This document shows positions 42,236 through 50,550 of a DNA stretch of 64,000 bases, in pieces. Both the position numbers and the translations under genes were made by a program. The notes beneath the pieces are model-generated. The model had not been told where the DNA came from. It was given only the letters and a program-made list of their open reading frames with translations, and searched no databases. This stretch comes from VRUE01 sp963729995 (lineage in GTDB: Bacteria > Actinomycetota > Thermoleophilia > Solirubrobacterales > 70-9): contig CAVSPF010000001.1 of assembly GCA_963729995.1 (NCBI GenBank), forward strand, positions 124,001-188,000, given 5' to 3'. Every line of letters starts with the position of its first letter. Position 1 is the stretch's first letter.

Positions 42236-42853
42236 TTAGTCGCTGAGGACTATCACGATGAAGAAGGCGATCACGGCCTCGCTGATGACCCATGAGTTCG
42301 AGTTCATCCAGTCCCGGGCCCGGGGAAGGAGCGTCTTTGCCCGCTGGCCGAGCAGGGCGACGAGCAGGGCGGGCGTCATCAGCAGGAGGATGGTGAGGGC
42401 GACGAAGGGCAGGACGTGCCACCACGGGTCGCCGCGGTTCGCCAGATGCCCGCCGACGCTGATCGAGGTGACGAGGTCGCTAGGGAAGAATCCGAGCAGG
42501 AGGAACCCAAGCACGAGCGCCAGCTTGGGGGTCGCCGTCTGCAGCCTGCCCATCCACTTCGGCGGCTCGGCCTCCCTCCTCTTGCGGAACACGTTGACCA
42601 TCGCCAGCAGGAGCAGGCCGACGAACACGTAGTCGAGCGCGTTGCTGCGCGAGCCGCCGCCGCCCCCGCCTTTGACTCGGTTCGCGAGCAGGTAGGCGAG
42701 TGTCGCCACGGCGGTGATCGAGATCATCGCGCCGAGCGCGTATGCGGCGGACGCCTTCTTCCAGGAGTCGCTGGTGGCGAAGAAGAAGGCGCTGATGATC
42801 TGCGGTCCGGCGATCATCACGAACGCCAGGGGGAGGACTGCGGCGACATCCAT
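42236..42853 (-). CDS. GAP/Sap-family multi-pass membrane protein
   Basis: 205 aa with six hydrophobic segments. It fits the SfLAP/GAP family (sulfolipid-1-addressing protein relatives): an N-terminal LPLAFVMIAGPQIISAFF helix, LGFLLLGFFPSDLVTSISVGG and a final WVISEAVIAFFIVIVL. In mycobacteria relatives move glycopeptidolipid or sulfolipid across the membrane; here the cargo is unknown. AAGGAG about eight bases upstream supports the ATG at 42853 over the one at 42889. Convergent with ppiB (26 bp). Confidence 0.75.
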   Translation of the reverse strand: MDVAAVLPLAFVMIAGPQIISAFFFATSDSWKKASAAYALGAMISITAVATLAYLLANRVKGGGGGGSRSNALDYVFVGLLLLAMVNVFRKRREAEPPKWMGRLQTATPKLALVLGFLLLGFFPSDLVTSISVGGHLANRGDPWWHVLPFVALTILLLMTPALLVALLGQRAKTLLPRARDWMNSNSWVISEAVIAFFIVIVLSD

Positions 42854-42989
42854 GACGACGCTCTCCTTGGTCGGTTCCAGGCTCACCATCTCACATCCGA
42901 GAGACGATCCGGCCTATCGCCGCGCCGGGCTGGATACTGGCGGCTCAATCGAAGGTGAGCGTGCGCTCGCCGTTTCCTAGGAGGCACAG

Positions 42990-43451
42990 ATGGCTGCGCA
43001 GGCCGAGGTCTTTCACTACCAACCGCATCCCAGAATCGCCGAGAGAGCCAAGACGCCCCCGCCGAAGGTTGACGACGAGCACGTCGGCTTCAACGGCCGT
43101 CTCGCCACGCTGATCACGAAGGGCGTGGGCAACATGTGGGCCTTCTACCTCGTGGCCATGGCGATGGGCCTCTGGATGGCCGGGCTGGGGAAGAGCGTCT
43201 TCGGCGATCCCTATCCGTGGGCGCTGATGCTGCTGGTCTTTGGCGGCATCATGCAGATGCTGCTGATGATCGCGATCATGGTCGGCCAGCAAGTGTTGGG
43301 CGGGGCGGCGGACAAACGCGCCGCCCAGACCTACAAGGACGCCGAGGCGATTCTCTCCGAGTGCCAGCAGCTGCAGGCCCATCTGCAAAGGCAGGACCAC
43401 CTGATGAGCGACATCGTCGGACGCTTGCAGGCAGGCGGATCAGGGAGGTGA
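42990..43451 (+). CDS. DUF1003-family membrane protein
   Basis: 153 aa. A hydrophilic N-terminus, then GFNGRLATLITKGVGNMWAF, two membrane segments (about 48-70 and 78-102) separated by a short loop, and a C-terminal coiled coil (AILSECQQLQAHLQRQDHL). This is the layout of DUF1003 proteins, whose function is not established. AGGAGG at 42979-42984 precedes the ATG. The stop is one base from the stop of the convergent PIG-V-like gene. Confidence 0.8.
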   Translation: MAAQAEVFHYQPHPRIAERAKTPPPKVDDEHVGFNGRLATLITKGVGNMWAFYLVAMAMGLWMAGLGKSVFGDPYPWALMLLVFGGIMQMLLMIAIMVGQQVLGGAADKRAAQTYKDAEAILSECQQLQAHLQRQDHLMSDIVGRLQAGGSGR

Positions 43452-43452
43452 G

Positions 43453-44730
43453 CTAGGCGGCCCAGGTCCAGGACACGAACAGATAGGTCCAGAAGACGAG
43501 CAGGGGGGCGCAGGCAATCAGCACCGCGCGCACTCGCCGCCGCTCGGTGGCCCAAAGCCCCAGCGCGATCCAGAGCGGGAACAGCACCAGCGTAAAGCGG
43601 GGAAGCGAGCGCAACGGCTCCACGGTCGACGGTGCCGAGATCGCGAGCAGGAAGCTCAGCCCGGCGAAGGCGGTGTAGGGGAAGGGCAGCCTCTTCCACG
43701 AGAGTCGCAGCAGGACGGTGCCGAGGATCAAGAAGGCAAGCTCGACGATTCGCCTCGTAATCGAGTCCGTGTTCAGATGGGCGCCGATCAGCGAGGCGCC
43801 GCCGGGCACCGTGGCGATCAGGGCCTTGATTCCCTCCCAGATTCCCGCCGGAACGCCGCCCAGCGGGACGAGGGATCGATGCCAGCGATGCTGCTGGTTG
43901 AACGGCGCGAGCGGATGGCCCAGGGTCAGCTTCAGATAGGCGAGGTAGGCGAGCAGCCCGATCGGCACGGCCGCGATCCAGAGCAGGTCGGTCCTAAGCG
44001 CGTAGCGTGGCCGCAAACCGCTCACCGGCCGATCGGGCTCGTGGTCCTCGCGAGGCCCGTATAGGTAGAGCAGCACCAGGGGCACGACCAGCAACACGCC
44101 GCTGTTGCGGGTGGCGGCCGCCAGGCAGCCGAGCAGCCCGCCCAGCCACCAGCGCCCCAGCCTCCCGGCGTAGAACGATCCGATCGCCAACAGCAGGAAG
44201 AGCGACTCCGAGTAGACCGCCGAGAGGAACAGCCCCACGGGCAGCCAGGCAACGATCCACACGGTGTTGCGGGCAACCTCGGCGCCGAAGTCCAGCTCGA
44301 CCAGCCTGTGCAGCAGGAACAGCGCCGCCAGTGCGCAGGCCGAGGAGACGAAGATCCCGACGAACACCGCCCATGCCTCACTCAGGGGCGCGCTCCCGAG
44401 CGCGACCAGGCTTGGATAGAGAGGGAAGAAGACGGTCTCGGCGGCGTGCCGGTAACCGGAGTGAGCGATGCTGAGGTACCAGGTCGAGTCCCAGCGTGTC
44501 GCCGGCGCGACGAGGACGTTGGCGATGGTGCTGTGGAAGGGAGCCGCGATGTTCCGGGGATCGAAAGCCGTCGCCGAGCCCGTGTGCAGGCCCAGAATCA
44601 CCGCGGTCAGCGTCCCCGCGGTCCAGATCAGGAAGCGCGACGAGAGGAGAGCCAGGAAGGAGTCCCGCAGCGCCGCGGGGCACGAGCTGGCGAGCCGAGA
44701 GGCGGCGGTGAGCTTCACTGAGGCGCGCAT
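43453..44730 (-). CDS. PIG-V-like (GPI mannosyltransferase 2 family) GT-C glycosyltransferase
   Basis: 425 aa, about ten membrane segments. RWDSTWYLSIAHSGY in the first extracytoplasmic loop carries the catalytic-type Asp, then VFFPLYPSLV and LSAVYSESLFLLLAIG, the signature order of the PIG-V family. These GT-C enzymes use polyprenyl-phosphate-linked sugar (usually mannose) on the outer face of the membrane. In actinobacteria they act on glycolipids or glycoproteins; acceptor unknown here. Monocistronic, minus strand. Confidence 0.82.
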   Translation of the reverse strand: MRASVKLTAASRLASSCPAALRDSFLALLSSRFLIWTAGTLTAVILGLHTGSATAFDPRNIAAPFHSTIANVLVAPATRWDSTWYLSIAHSGYRHAAETVFFPLYPSLVALGSAPLSEAWAVFVGIFVSSACALAALFLLHRLVELDFGAEVARNTVWIVAWLPVGLFLSAVYSESLFLLLAIGSFYAGRLGRWWLGGLLGCLAAATRNSGVLLVVPLVLLYLYGPREDHEPDRPVSGLRPRYALRTDLLWIAAVPIGLLAYLAYLKLTLGHPLAPFNQQHRWHRSLVPLGGVPAGIWEGIKALIATVPGGASLIGAHLNTDSITRRIVELAFLILGTVLLRLSWKRLPFPYTAFAGLSFLLAISAPSTVEPLRSLPRFTLVLFPLWIALGLWATERRRVRAVLIACAPLLVFWTYLFVSWTWAA

Positions 44731-44929
44731 CGTCTCAGATCGAGTTCCGTGCTGCTCGATTCAGCTTGCTGCAAATCCGACCCAAGAGAGCGTCGCTTTC
44801 ATGCCTCGCTGGTAGGCTCGATCAGTTGTTCGCCCTCCGTTCAGGGCGGGCCTCAGTGCGTTCGCCCGGTCCTACTGACCCTCTCTACCCCGCGAGTGCC
44901 GTCCCTGAGAGGCTCATTGAGGAGCACCG

Positions 44930-46102
44930 GTGGATGCCATCAGCGCAACGCCCGCACGGAGGTCGCGAGGCCGGCTGTGGCATGAGCCGCCAAAGAGCTC
45001 GAACCCCATGGCGCCTTCGCTGCCGAACGACGCGCCCCTGAACGTGGCGATGCTCGCGCCTCCCTGGATCTCGGTTCCGCCGCCCGGTTACGGAGGCGTA
45101 GAGTCGGTCGTTGGCGCGCTCACCGAGGCTTTGGTCAGGCGCGGGCACGCGGTAACGCTCTTTTGTGCACCTGGTTCTGTGTCGAGCGCGACAGTTGTGA
45201 CCCTGCTCGGCGAGTCCCACGCCGACGAGATCGAGCGGTCTCTCTATGAGGTGGACCACGTCTCGAGGGCGTTCGAGGAAATCGATCGCGCCGCCAGCCT
45301 CGACAGTTTCGACGTGATCCATGACCATTGTGGCTTCACGACCCTGGCCATGGCCGACCGCATCCAAACGCCAGTCGTGCACACGCTGCATGGACCCTTC
45401 ACCCCCGCCACGGCGGCGTTCTACGCGCGCCACGGTCACAAGGCCGCGCTGGTGAGCGTCAGTCGAGCGCAGCTCTCGTCCGCGCCACCCGGCCTGAGCG
45501 CTTTTGGCACGATTCCCAACCCGATTGACTTGCGGGCCTGGCCGCTGCGCGAGCAAAAGGACGATTTTCTGCTCTGGGTCGGGAGAATGACGCCGGAGAA
45601 GGGCCCGCAGCGGGCGATCGCAGCGGCGAAGGCAGCGGGCTTGCCGCTCGTCCTGGCGGGCGTCATCCAGCCTGGGCAGCAGGCGTTCTTCGAGCGAGAG
45701 GTCGCCCCCCACATCGACGGCGAGACCGTCCGTTTCGTGGGCGAGATCGACGGGTCATTCAAGCGTTCCCTGTTTGCCCGTGCACGCGGTTTGCTGATGC
45801 CGATCCGCTGGGAGGAGCCGTTCGGGATGGTGATGATCGAGGCGATGGCGTGCGGAACCCCGGTGATCGCCTTTCCCGAAGGCGCCGCTCGCGAGCTGGT
45901 CGTAGAGGGGAAGACCGGCTTCCTCGTCGGGGACGAGCAGGCGATGGCGGCGGCCGTTGCCCACCTGCCCGGCATTGCTCCTCGAGACTGCCGGGAGTGG
46001 GTCGCCGGACATTGCGATGTCGACGCCGTCGCCGCTGCCTACGAGCGGACGTACCGCTCGGTTGCCCGCCGGACGTCGGCGCCGGTCTTCGAATATGTCT
46101 GA
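44930..46102 (+). CDS. Family-4 glycosyltransferase (GT-B)
   Basis: 390 aa. Two Rossmann-like domains: PPPGYGGVESVVGALTEALV near the N-terminus (donor loop) and the C-terminal RWEEPFGMVMIEAMACGTP with the EX7E-type motif of GT4 retaining transferases. Cytoplasmic. I kept the GTG at 44930 because GAGGAG lies 6-7 bases upstream; an ATG at 45008 would remove 26 residues that have no obvious GT4 homology. Overlaps the next gene by 8 bp, so the two are coupled: the partner is a glycogen-debranching-type enzyme, which points to alpha-glucan or small glucoside metabolism. The 199 bp before it hold no gene. Confidence 0.87.
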   Translation: MDAISATPARRSRGRLWHEPPKSSNPMAPSLPNDAPLNVAMLAPPWISVPPPGYGGVESVVGALTEALVRRGHAVTLFCAPGSVSSATVVTLLGESHADEIERSLYEVDHVSRAFEEIDRAASLDSFDVIHDHCGFTTLAMADRIQTPVVHTLHGPFTPATAAFYARHGHKAALVSVSRAQLSSAPPGLSAFGTIPNPIDLRAWPLREQKDDFLLWVGRMTPEKGPQRAIAAAKAAGLPLVLAGVIQPGQQAFFEREVAPHIDGETVRFVGEIDGSFKRSLFARARGLLMPIRWEEPFGMVMIEAMACGTPVIAFPEGAARELVVEGKTGFLVGDEQAMAAAVAHLPGIAPRDCREWVAGHCDVDAVAAAYERTYRSVARRTSAPVFEYV

Positions 46103-48194
46103 GCGTTTCCTGAGCGTCCTTGACGGCAGCAACTTCGCCGTCGGGGATCGGCTCGGCGACATGCGGGCAGACGAGGGTCGGGAGCACGGCTTCTTCAGCG
46201 AGGACACCCGCTTCGTCTCGCATTGGGTTCTCCGCGTCGGAGAGACCCCGCTGGAGCTGCTGAGCCTCGATCAAAGCGCCCACTTCGACGCGCAGTTCGT
46301 CCTCACTCCCGGCGTCGGGCCCGACGACCAAGCGTCGTGCTCGATCGTGCGTCGTCGTCTGATCGACAGCGCGTGGATGGAGGAGGTCACGGTGACCAAC
46401 CATCTCCACGAGACCAGCGATGTCCAGGTGAGGCTGGAGGTCGATGCCGACTTCGCCGACCTCTTCGAAGTCAAGGACGGCACGGTGGCAGAGAGAGCGG
46501 TGGTGTTCGATGACGGAGATGGGGCCTTCGAGCTGACCTACCGCCGTGACGGCTTCCAGCGTTCGGTCAGGGTCACATCCAGCCAGCCCGCGGCGATCAC
46601 CCGCCTGGGCTTCGCCTACGCGCTGGAGCTTGCAGCCGGCGAGCAGTGGTCGACCGTTTTCACCGTCAGGCCAGACGCAGCGGGTCAGGGAGGCGGAACC
46701 GAGCCGCGGGAGGCGCCAAGCGCGCTGCGGAAGCTCCGTCAGACGAAGTCGGCTGAGCTCGAGACATGGCTCGCCGACGCGCCGCTGCTGGAATCCGAGG
46801 ATCCGGGCCTTGCGAGGACCTACCGCGCCAGCCTCAGCGACCTCGGCGCGCTGCGCATGCACCCTGACCTCAGCGGCGGGGCGACCTTGCCCGCGGCGGG
46901 GCTCCCGTGGTTCATGGCGCTCTTCGGCCGTGACAGCCTGATCACAAGTCTCCAGGCACTGCCCTACCAGCCGGGACTCGCCGCAACCACACTGCAGGTA
47001 CTCGCCGCCCGCCAGTCTCTGGTGCGCGATGACTTCCACGAGCGAGAGCCGGGGAAGATCCTTCACGAGCTGCGTTTCGGCGAGCTCACGGCGCGCGGTG
47101 AGCGCCCGCACTCTCCGTATTTTGGAACCGCCGATGCGACGCCCCTCTTCCTGGTCCTGCTGGACGAGTACCACCGCTGGTCCGGTGATGACGAACTCGT
47201 CCGTGCGCTCGAGGCAAACGCGAGAGCGGCTCTGCACTGGATCGAGGACAGCGGAGATTGCGATGGCGATGGATACGTCGAGTACCAGTGTCGCAATCCG
47301 CAGACGGGGCTGGTCAACCAATGCTGGAAGGACAGCTGGAACTCAATGCAGTTCGCCGACGGTTCCCTCGCGCGGGGGCCGATCGCAACCTGTGAGATCC
47401 AGGGATACGTCTATGACGCACAGGTCCGATCGGCTCGACTTGCACGCGAGGTCTGGGGTGACGATGCGCTCGCCGAGCAGCTCGAGCTTCGAGCCGCCGC
47501 CCTGCGCGACTCGTTTCACCGCGACTTCTGGATGCCTGCGCGCGGTTGCTACGCACTCGCTCTCGATGGAGACAAGCACCAGGTTGACAGCCTCAGCTCC
47601 AATATCGGGCACCTGCTCTGGTCGGGAATCCTGGGCGAGGTTGAGGCCGCCGCGATAGCCGAGCGCCTGCTTGGTGAGGAGCTTTTCTCCGGCTGGGGCG
47701 TTAGGACCCTCGGCGCGCGCGAGGCCGGTTACAACCCGCTCGGTTACCACACGGGGACCGTCTGGCCGCACGATAACTCCCTGATTGCCGCGGGTCTGGC
47801 GCGCTTCGGACATCACGATGCAGCGAGCACGATCGCGGCCGCGATCCTCACGGCGGCTCCATACTTCGAGCATCGTCTTCCCGAGGTCTTTGCCGGCTTC
47901 CCAAAGCCGCTGACGTCGGTCCCGGTGGCATTTCCCACCGCCTCTCGTCCACAGGCATGGGCGGCAGGGACCCCACTGTTACTGCTGACGACGCTGCTTG
48001 GACTTCGCCCCGAGTCCAGCGAGGCCCACGCCGATGTGCCCGCCGGCATCGGGGACATCTCCCTGCGCAGGTCCCCGGCCTCAGTCGTGGGAAGCGGAAG
48101 GGGTGGGTTCGAACCTACGAGGCGCTCTGAGGCGCCCAACGGCTTTCAAGGGGAAGGTCGGGCTGGGCACATCCCCCTTTCCAAGGCGATCTGA
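46095..48194 (+). CDS. Glycogen-debranching-type amylo-alpha-1,6-glucosidase family protein
   Basis: 699 aa. N-terminal beta domain (about 1-220: FLSVLDGSNFAVGDRLGDM, EHGFFSEDTRFVSHW) followed by an (alpha/alpha)6 catalytic barrel with GLPWFMALFGRDSLITSLQ, QCWKDSWNSM and TGTVWPHDNSLIAAGLARFG, carrying the family's acidic residues. Acts on alpha-glucan or related glycosides in the cytoplasm. ATG at 46095 overlaps the GT4 gene by 8 bp. After GIGDISLRR, where homologues end, the frame continues about 38 residues through a decayed tRNA-Ser (48095-48182), so its natural stop appears to have been replaced. Confidence 0.87.
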   Translation: MSERFLSVLDGSNFAVGDRLGDMRADEGREHGFFSEDTRFVSHWVLRVGETPLELLSLDQSAHFDAQFVLTPGVGPDDQASCSIVRRRLIDSAWMEEVTVTNHLHETSDVQVRLEVDADFADLFEVKDGTVAERAVVFDDGDGAFELTYRRDGFQRSVRVTSSQPAAITRLGFAYALELAAGEQWSTVFTVRPDAAGQGGGTEPREAPSALRKLRQTKSAELETWLADAPLLESEDPGLARTYRASLSDLGALRMHPDLSGGATLPAAGLPWFMALFGRDSLITSLQALPYQPGLAATTLQVLAARQSLVRDDFHEREPGKILHELRFGELTARGERPHSPYFGTADATPLFLVLLDEYHRWSGDDELVRALEANARAALHWIEDSGDCDGDGYVEYQCRNPQTGLVNQCWKDSWNSMQFADGSLARGPIATCEIQGYVYDAQVRSARLAREVWGDDALAEQLELRAAALRDSFHRDFWMPARGCYALALDGDKHQVDSLSSNIGHLLWSGILGEVEAAAIAERLLGEELFSGWGVRTLGAREAGYNPLGYHTGTVWPHDNSLIAAGLARFGHHDAASTIAAAILTAAPYFEHRLPEVFAGFPKPLTSVPVAFPTASRPQAWAAGTPLLLLTTLLGLRPESSEAHADVPAGIGDISLRRSPASVVGSGRGGFEPTRRSEAPNGFQGEGRAGHIPLSKAI
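48095..48182 (-). pseudogene. Decayed tRNA-Ser (UGA-like) remnant
   Basis: Read on the minus strand the 88 bases resemble the intact tRNA-Ser(UGA) at 49016-49102: acceptor GGAA.GGGG at one end and CCCCTTCCG at the other, a CTTGAAA anticodon loop (UGA), a long variable arm (GGCGCC...GAGCGCC) and GGTTCGAACC in the T arm. The D-loop GG is gone, the anticodon stem no longer pairs and one T-arm base is missing, so it cannot be functional. It overlaps the end of the debranching-enzyme frame. Confidence 0.65.
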
Positions 48195-48497
48195 CCCAAT
48201 GCCGTTTTGGCACGCGATCGATCCTGCGATCGAGGCAAAGCAGGACAAGCCAAAAACTTAGAAAGGCGAGTAAATGATCGAGGCCTGTCGTTACCTGGCG
48301 GGACGCGAACCCTTCGTCCTCGCGGGGAATCCCCAGGAAAGTACGCCCACTTAGAGAGGAAGCAAGCGATGCCTACGGCAGGCACAGGCTGGCGGTGCCG
48401 GCGGAGGAGTTTCGTCACGGCTTCGCAGGATCGAAGCCATCGATGCCGAGACGCCCATGGCTGTTCTCTACTGCCTGGCGGCTCTAAACTGCTGGGC
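48195..48497. other. Intergenic region without a supported gene
   Basis: 303 bp after the debranching enzyme. A 26-codon frame starting at the ATG near 48273 (MIEACRYLAG...) has a weak upstream AAAGGCGAG but no recognisable product. The interrupted self-complementary sequence CGATCGATCCTGCGATCG lies near 48221-48238. I see no promoter or RNA gene that I can support. Confidence 0.4.
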
Positions 48498-48968
48498 ATG
48501 GTTCGCCGATCGGTCGTCGGCTTCGCCGCGGTCGTCGCGTGTCTCGGGGCGGCATCGATCACAGCCGCAAGCCCGACGGAAGCTGAGCTGGCCCAACCGA
48601 CGGCCTCAGCATCGTCTCCACCCCAGGTCATCTGTGCGGTCACCTACGGGCCGATTGGAAAGGCCAAGTTTGCGTATCGCACGCGTCCCCGCGCGTGTCT
48701 CTTCCACAAGCCCGGTGCGCCCGTCGATTCCGCCGACCTTGTTGTCGCGAGCCGCCTCCGCTGGCTGAAGTGGGGTAAGACGGTCGCGGTCGGCAAGGGC
48801 AAGGATGCCGAGAACATGGTGGGGCTCGTTCCGATGAAGGTCAGGCTGAGTAGACCCCTGACGGTCTGCGGCCACACGGTCTTCACTAAAGCCCGATTCG
48901 AGTTCCCGACCGTCGGAGGGGGTTACGGCCGCCCCGTCGCGCTGGATCACTCGCTGGGCAACTGCTGA
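48498..48968 (+). CDS. Small secreted protein of unknown family
   Basis: 156 aa. Signal peptide VVGFAAVVACLGAASITAAS (cleavage near residue 23), then a basic mature domain with four Cys (CAVTYG, RACLFH, TVCGHTVF and the C-terminal GNC) that could form two disulfides. No family recognised. The ATG at 48498 is chosen because it is followed directly by the signal peptide; the frame is open upstream to 48207. It lies between the decayed and the intact tRNA-Ser. Confidence 0.55.
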   Translation: MVRRSVVGFAAVVACLGAASITAASPTEAELAQPTASASSPPQVICAVTYGPIGKAKFAYRTRPRACLFHKPGAPVDSADLVVASRLRWLKWGKTVAVGKGKDAENMVGLVPMKVRLSRPLTVCGHTVFTKARFEFPTVGGGYGRPVALDHSLGNC

Positions 48969-49015
48969 ATCTTGCGGACAAAGACCGGCCAGGTGGACCG
49001 AAAGCGCTGGCAAAG

Positions 49016-49102
49016 CGGAGGGGGTGGGATTCGAACCCACGAGCGCCTTGCGACGCCAGCAGTTTTCAAGACTGCCCCGTTCAACCACTCCGGCACCCCT
49101 CC
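49016..49102 (-). tRNA. tRNA-Ser(UGA)
   Basis: 87 bases on the minus strand. Acceptor GGAGGGG/CCCCTCC, discriminator G, D arm with GTGGTTGAACGG, anticodon stem-loop CAGTC-TTGAAAA-CTG with anticodon TGA, long class II variable arm (TGGCGTCGCAAGGCGCTC) and T arm GTGGG-TTCGAAT-CCCAC. The CCA end is not encoded. Reads UCA and related serine codons. Confidence 0.95.
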
Positions 49103-49152
49103 GGGGTCACCGCCCACAAGGCTACGTCACCCTCACACGCCGTTCACACCTT

Positions 49153-49500
49153 ATGGCGATGGAACTGCCGCGCCTGCGTCGGAGCTTGGGCCACGAGGCG
49201 ATGGACCGCTTGATGTTGACGATGATGGGTGGCCCCCGCCGGGGCGGGCCCTTCTACGGCGCCCCCGGCTCGATGATGGGTGGCTACTTTGGCGCCCGCG
49301 CCGAAGGCGAGAACGCGGACGGCCCGTCGGCCGTGGCGATGATGGCGATCCTGATCGTGGCTGTCGCGCTTGCTCTCCTCTGGCTCAGGCCCCGGCGCCG
49401 CCCCGCCAGCTCGCTGGAGATCCTCCAGCAGCGCTTCGCCCGCGGCGAGCTGACGGCCGACGAGTACCGGGATCGCAAGCGACTTCTCGAGGGGGCCTGA
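49153..49500 (+). CDS. SHOCT-domain membrane protein, first of a pair
   Basis: 115 aa. A Met/Gly-rich N-terminus, one membrane segment (VAMMAILIVAVALALLWL, about 60-78) and a C-terminal SHOCT domain (LEILQQRFARGELTADEYRDRK). SHOCT is a short oligomerisation motif of membrane proteins; exact role unknown. ATG at 49153 (or 49159 in frame). Followed after 5 bp by another SHOCT protein, so they are probably partners. Confidence 0.7.
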   Translation: MAMELPRLRRSLGHEAMDRLMLTMMGGPRRGGPFYGAPGSMMGGYFGARAEGENADGPSAVAMMAILIVAVALALLWLRPRRRPASSLEILQQRFARGELTADEYRDRKRLLEGA

Positions 49501-49505
49501 TCTAG

Positions 49506-49808
49506 ATGATCGTCGCAATTCTGCCGCTCGCCCATATGGGCTTTGGGGAACACATGGGCGACTGGGGCTCAGGCTGGTGGATCCTGATGGCGTTCCTGAT
49601 GGTGGCCTTCTGGGGCCTGGTGATCGTCGGCATCGTCTGGCTGGTTCGCTCTCTGGGTTGGGGGCGAGACGACCGTCGGGGAGAGAGCCCGATCGAGTTG
49701 CTCGACCGCCGTCTGGCCAGCGGTGAGATCTCGCCCGAGGAGTACCGGGAACACCGCGCCGTGCTTCGTGGCGAGCCCGGCGCCGGACCGGGCGTCCGGG
49801 GAAGCTGA
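49506..49808 (+). CDS. SHOCT-domain membrane protein, second of a pair
   Basis: 100 aa. One membrane segment (WWILMAFLMVAFWGLVIVGIVWLV, residues about 24-47; here given by position as 49575-49646) and a C-terminal SHOCT domain, IELLDRRLASGEISPEEYRE. Very similar in layout to the preceding gene and cotranscribed with it and with the methyltransferase 11 bp downstream. Confidence 0.7.
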   Translation: MIVAILPLAHMGFGEHMGDWGSGWWILMAFLMVAFWGLVIVGIVWLVRSLGWGRDDRRGESPIELLDRRLASGEISPEEYREHRAVLRGEPGAGPGVRGS

Positions 49809-49819
49809 GCGGGGTAACG

Positions 49820-50470
49820 ATGCCGGGCAAGCTTTCGGATCTGCTCTGGGGCCCGCTGTTCGCGCGCGGCTACAACCGCTTCAACAGGGTCGCCGAGGAC
49901 GCGGGACTCCGCGAGAGGCGGCGCGGGCTGCTCGCCCGTGCGCAGGGACGGACGCTCGAGATCGGTGCCGGGACCGGCGTCAACCTCGAGCTCTACCCGG
50001 GCTCGGTGACCGAGCTGCTGCTGACGGAGCCCGATGGTCACATGCGCCAGCAGCTGCAGAAAAAGCTTGCCGCGACCGGCCGCCGGGCCGAGGTGGTGGA
50101 TGCCGGCGGCGAGCGGCTTCCCTTCCCCGACGCGAGCATCGACACGGCGGTGGCGACGCTCGTGTTCTGCACGATCCCCCACCCGGGGGCCGTCCTCGGC
50201 GAGGTCGCGCGCGTGCTCAAGCCCGGGGGGCGCCTGCTTTTCCTCGAGCACGTGCGCTCCGAGGACCCGAGGGAGGCGCACTGGCAGGACCGCCTCGAGC
50301 GCCCCTGGAGCTGGTTCGGGCGCGGCTGCCATCCCAACCGCGACACCCTGGCGGTCATCGAGGCCTCCGCGCTCGAGGTCGTGGAGGTGGAGCGCGACCA
50401 GATGCCGAAGGCGCCGCCGATCGTGCGCCCCCTGATCGTGGGCGAGGCCAGGCTCCCGAGCCAGGCCTGA
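49820..50470 (+). CDS. Class I SAM-dependent methyltransferase (Methyltransf_11 type)
   Basis: 216 aa. TLEIGAGTGVNLELYP is SAM motif I, LPFPDASIDTAVATLVFC the post-I acceptor-side motif, and EVARVLKPGGRLLFLEHVRS motif III. The YNRFNRVAEDAGLRERRR N-terminus and WSWFGRGCHPNRDT recall the small-molecule or phospholipid N-methyltransferase group, but the substrate is not determinable. Cytoplasmic. Third gene of a small operon after the SHOCT pair. Confidence 0.82.
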   Translation: MPGKLSDLLWGPLFARGYNRFNRVAEDAGLRERRRGLLARAQGRTLEIGAGTGVNLELYPGSVTELLLTEPDGHMRQQLQKKLAATGRRAEVVDAGGERLPFPDASIDTAVATLVFCTIPHPGAVLGEVARVLKPGGRLLFLEHVRSEDPREAHWQDRLERPWSWFGRGCHPNRDTLAVIEASALEVVEVERDQMPKAPPIVRPLIVGEARLPSQA

Positions 50471-50550
50471 CTGCATCGCCTTCCCAACGAGGATCGACGT
50501 CACACGCAACTGCGTCTGGCAGACATGCGCCGTGGTGATTGGATGGGGCG

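Noticed and set aside
46256..46300. Selenocysteine or programmed frameshift sites in the debranching enzyme
   Set aside because: The frame is continuous with family motifs on both sides; nothing needs recoding.
48095..48182. Functional third tRNA-Ser
   Set aside because: D-loop GG missing, anticodon stem unpaired and a base lost in the T arm, so it cannot fold as a working tRNA.
44930..48194. Trehalose synthesis operon
   Set aside because: The GT4 protein lacks OtsA (GT20) signatures, and the second protein is a debranching-type barrel rather than a phosphatase or maltosyltransferase.
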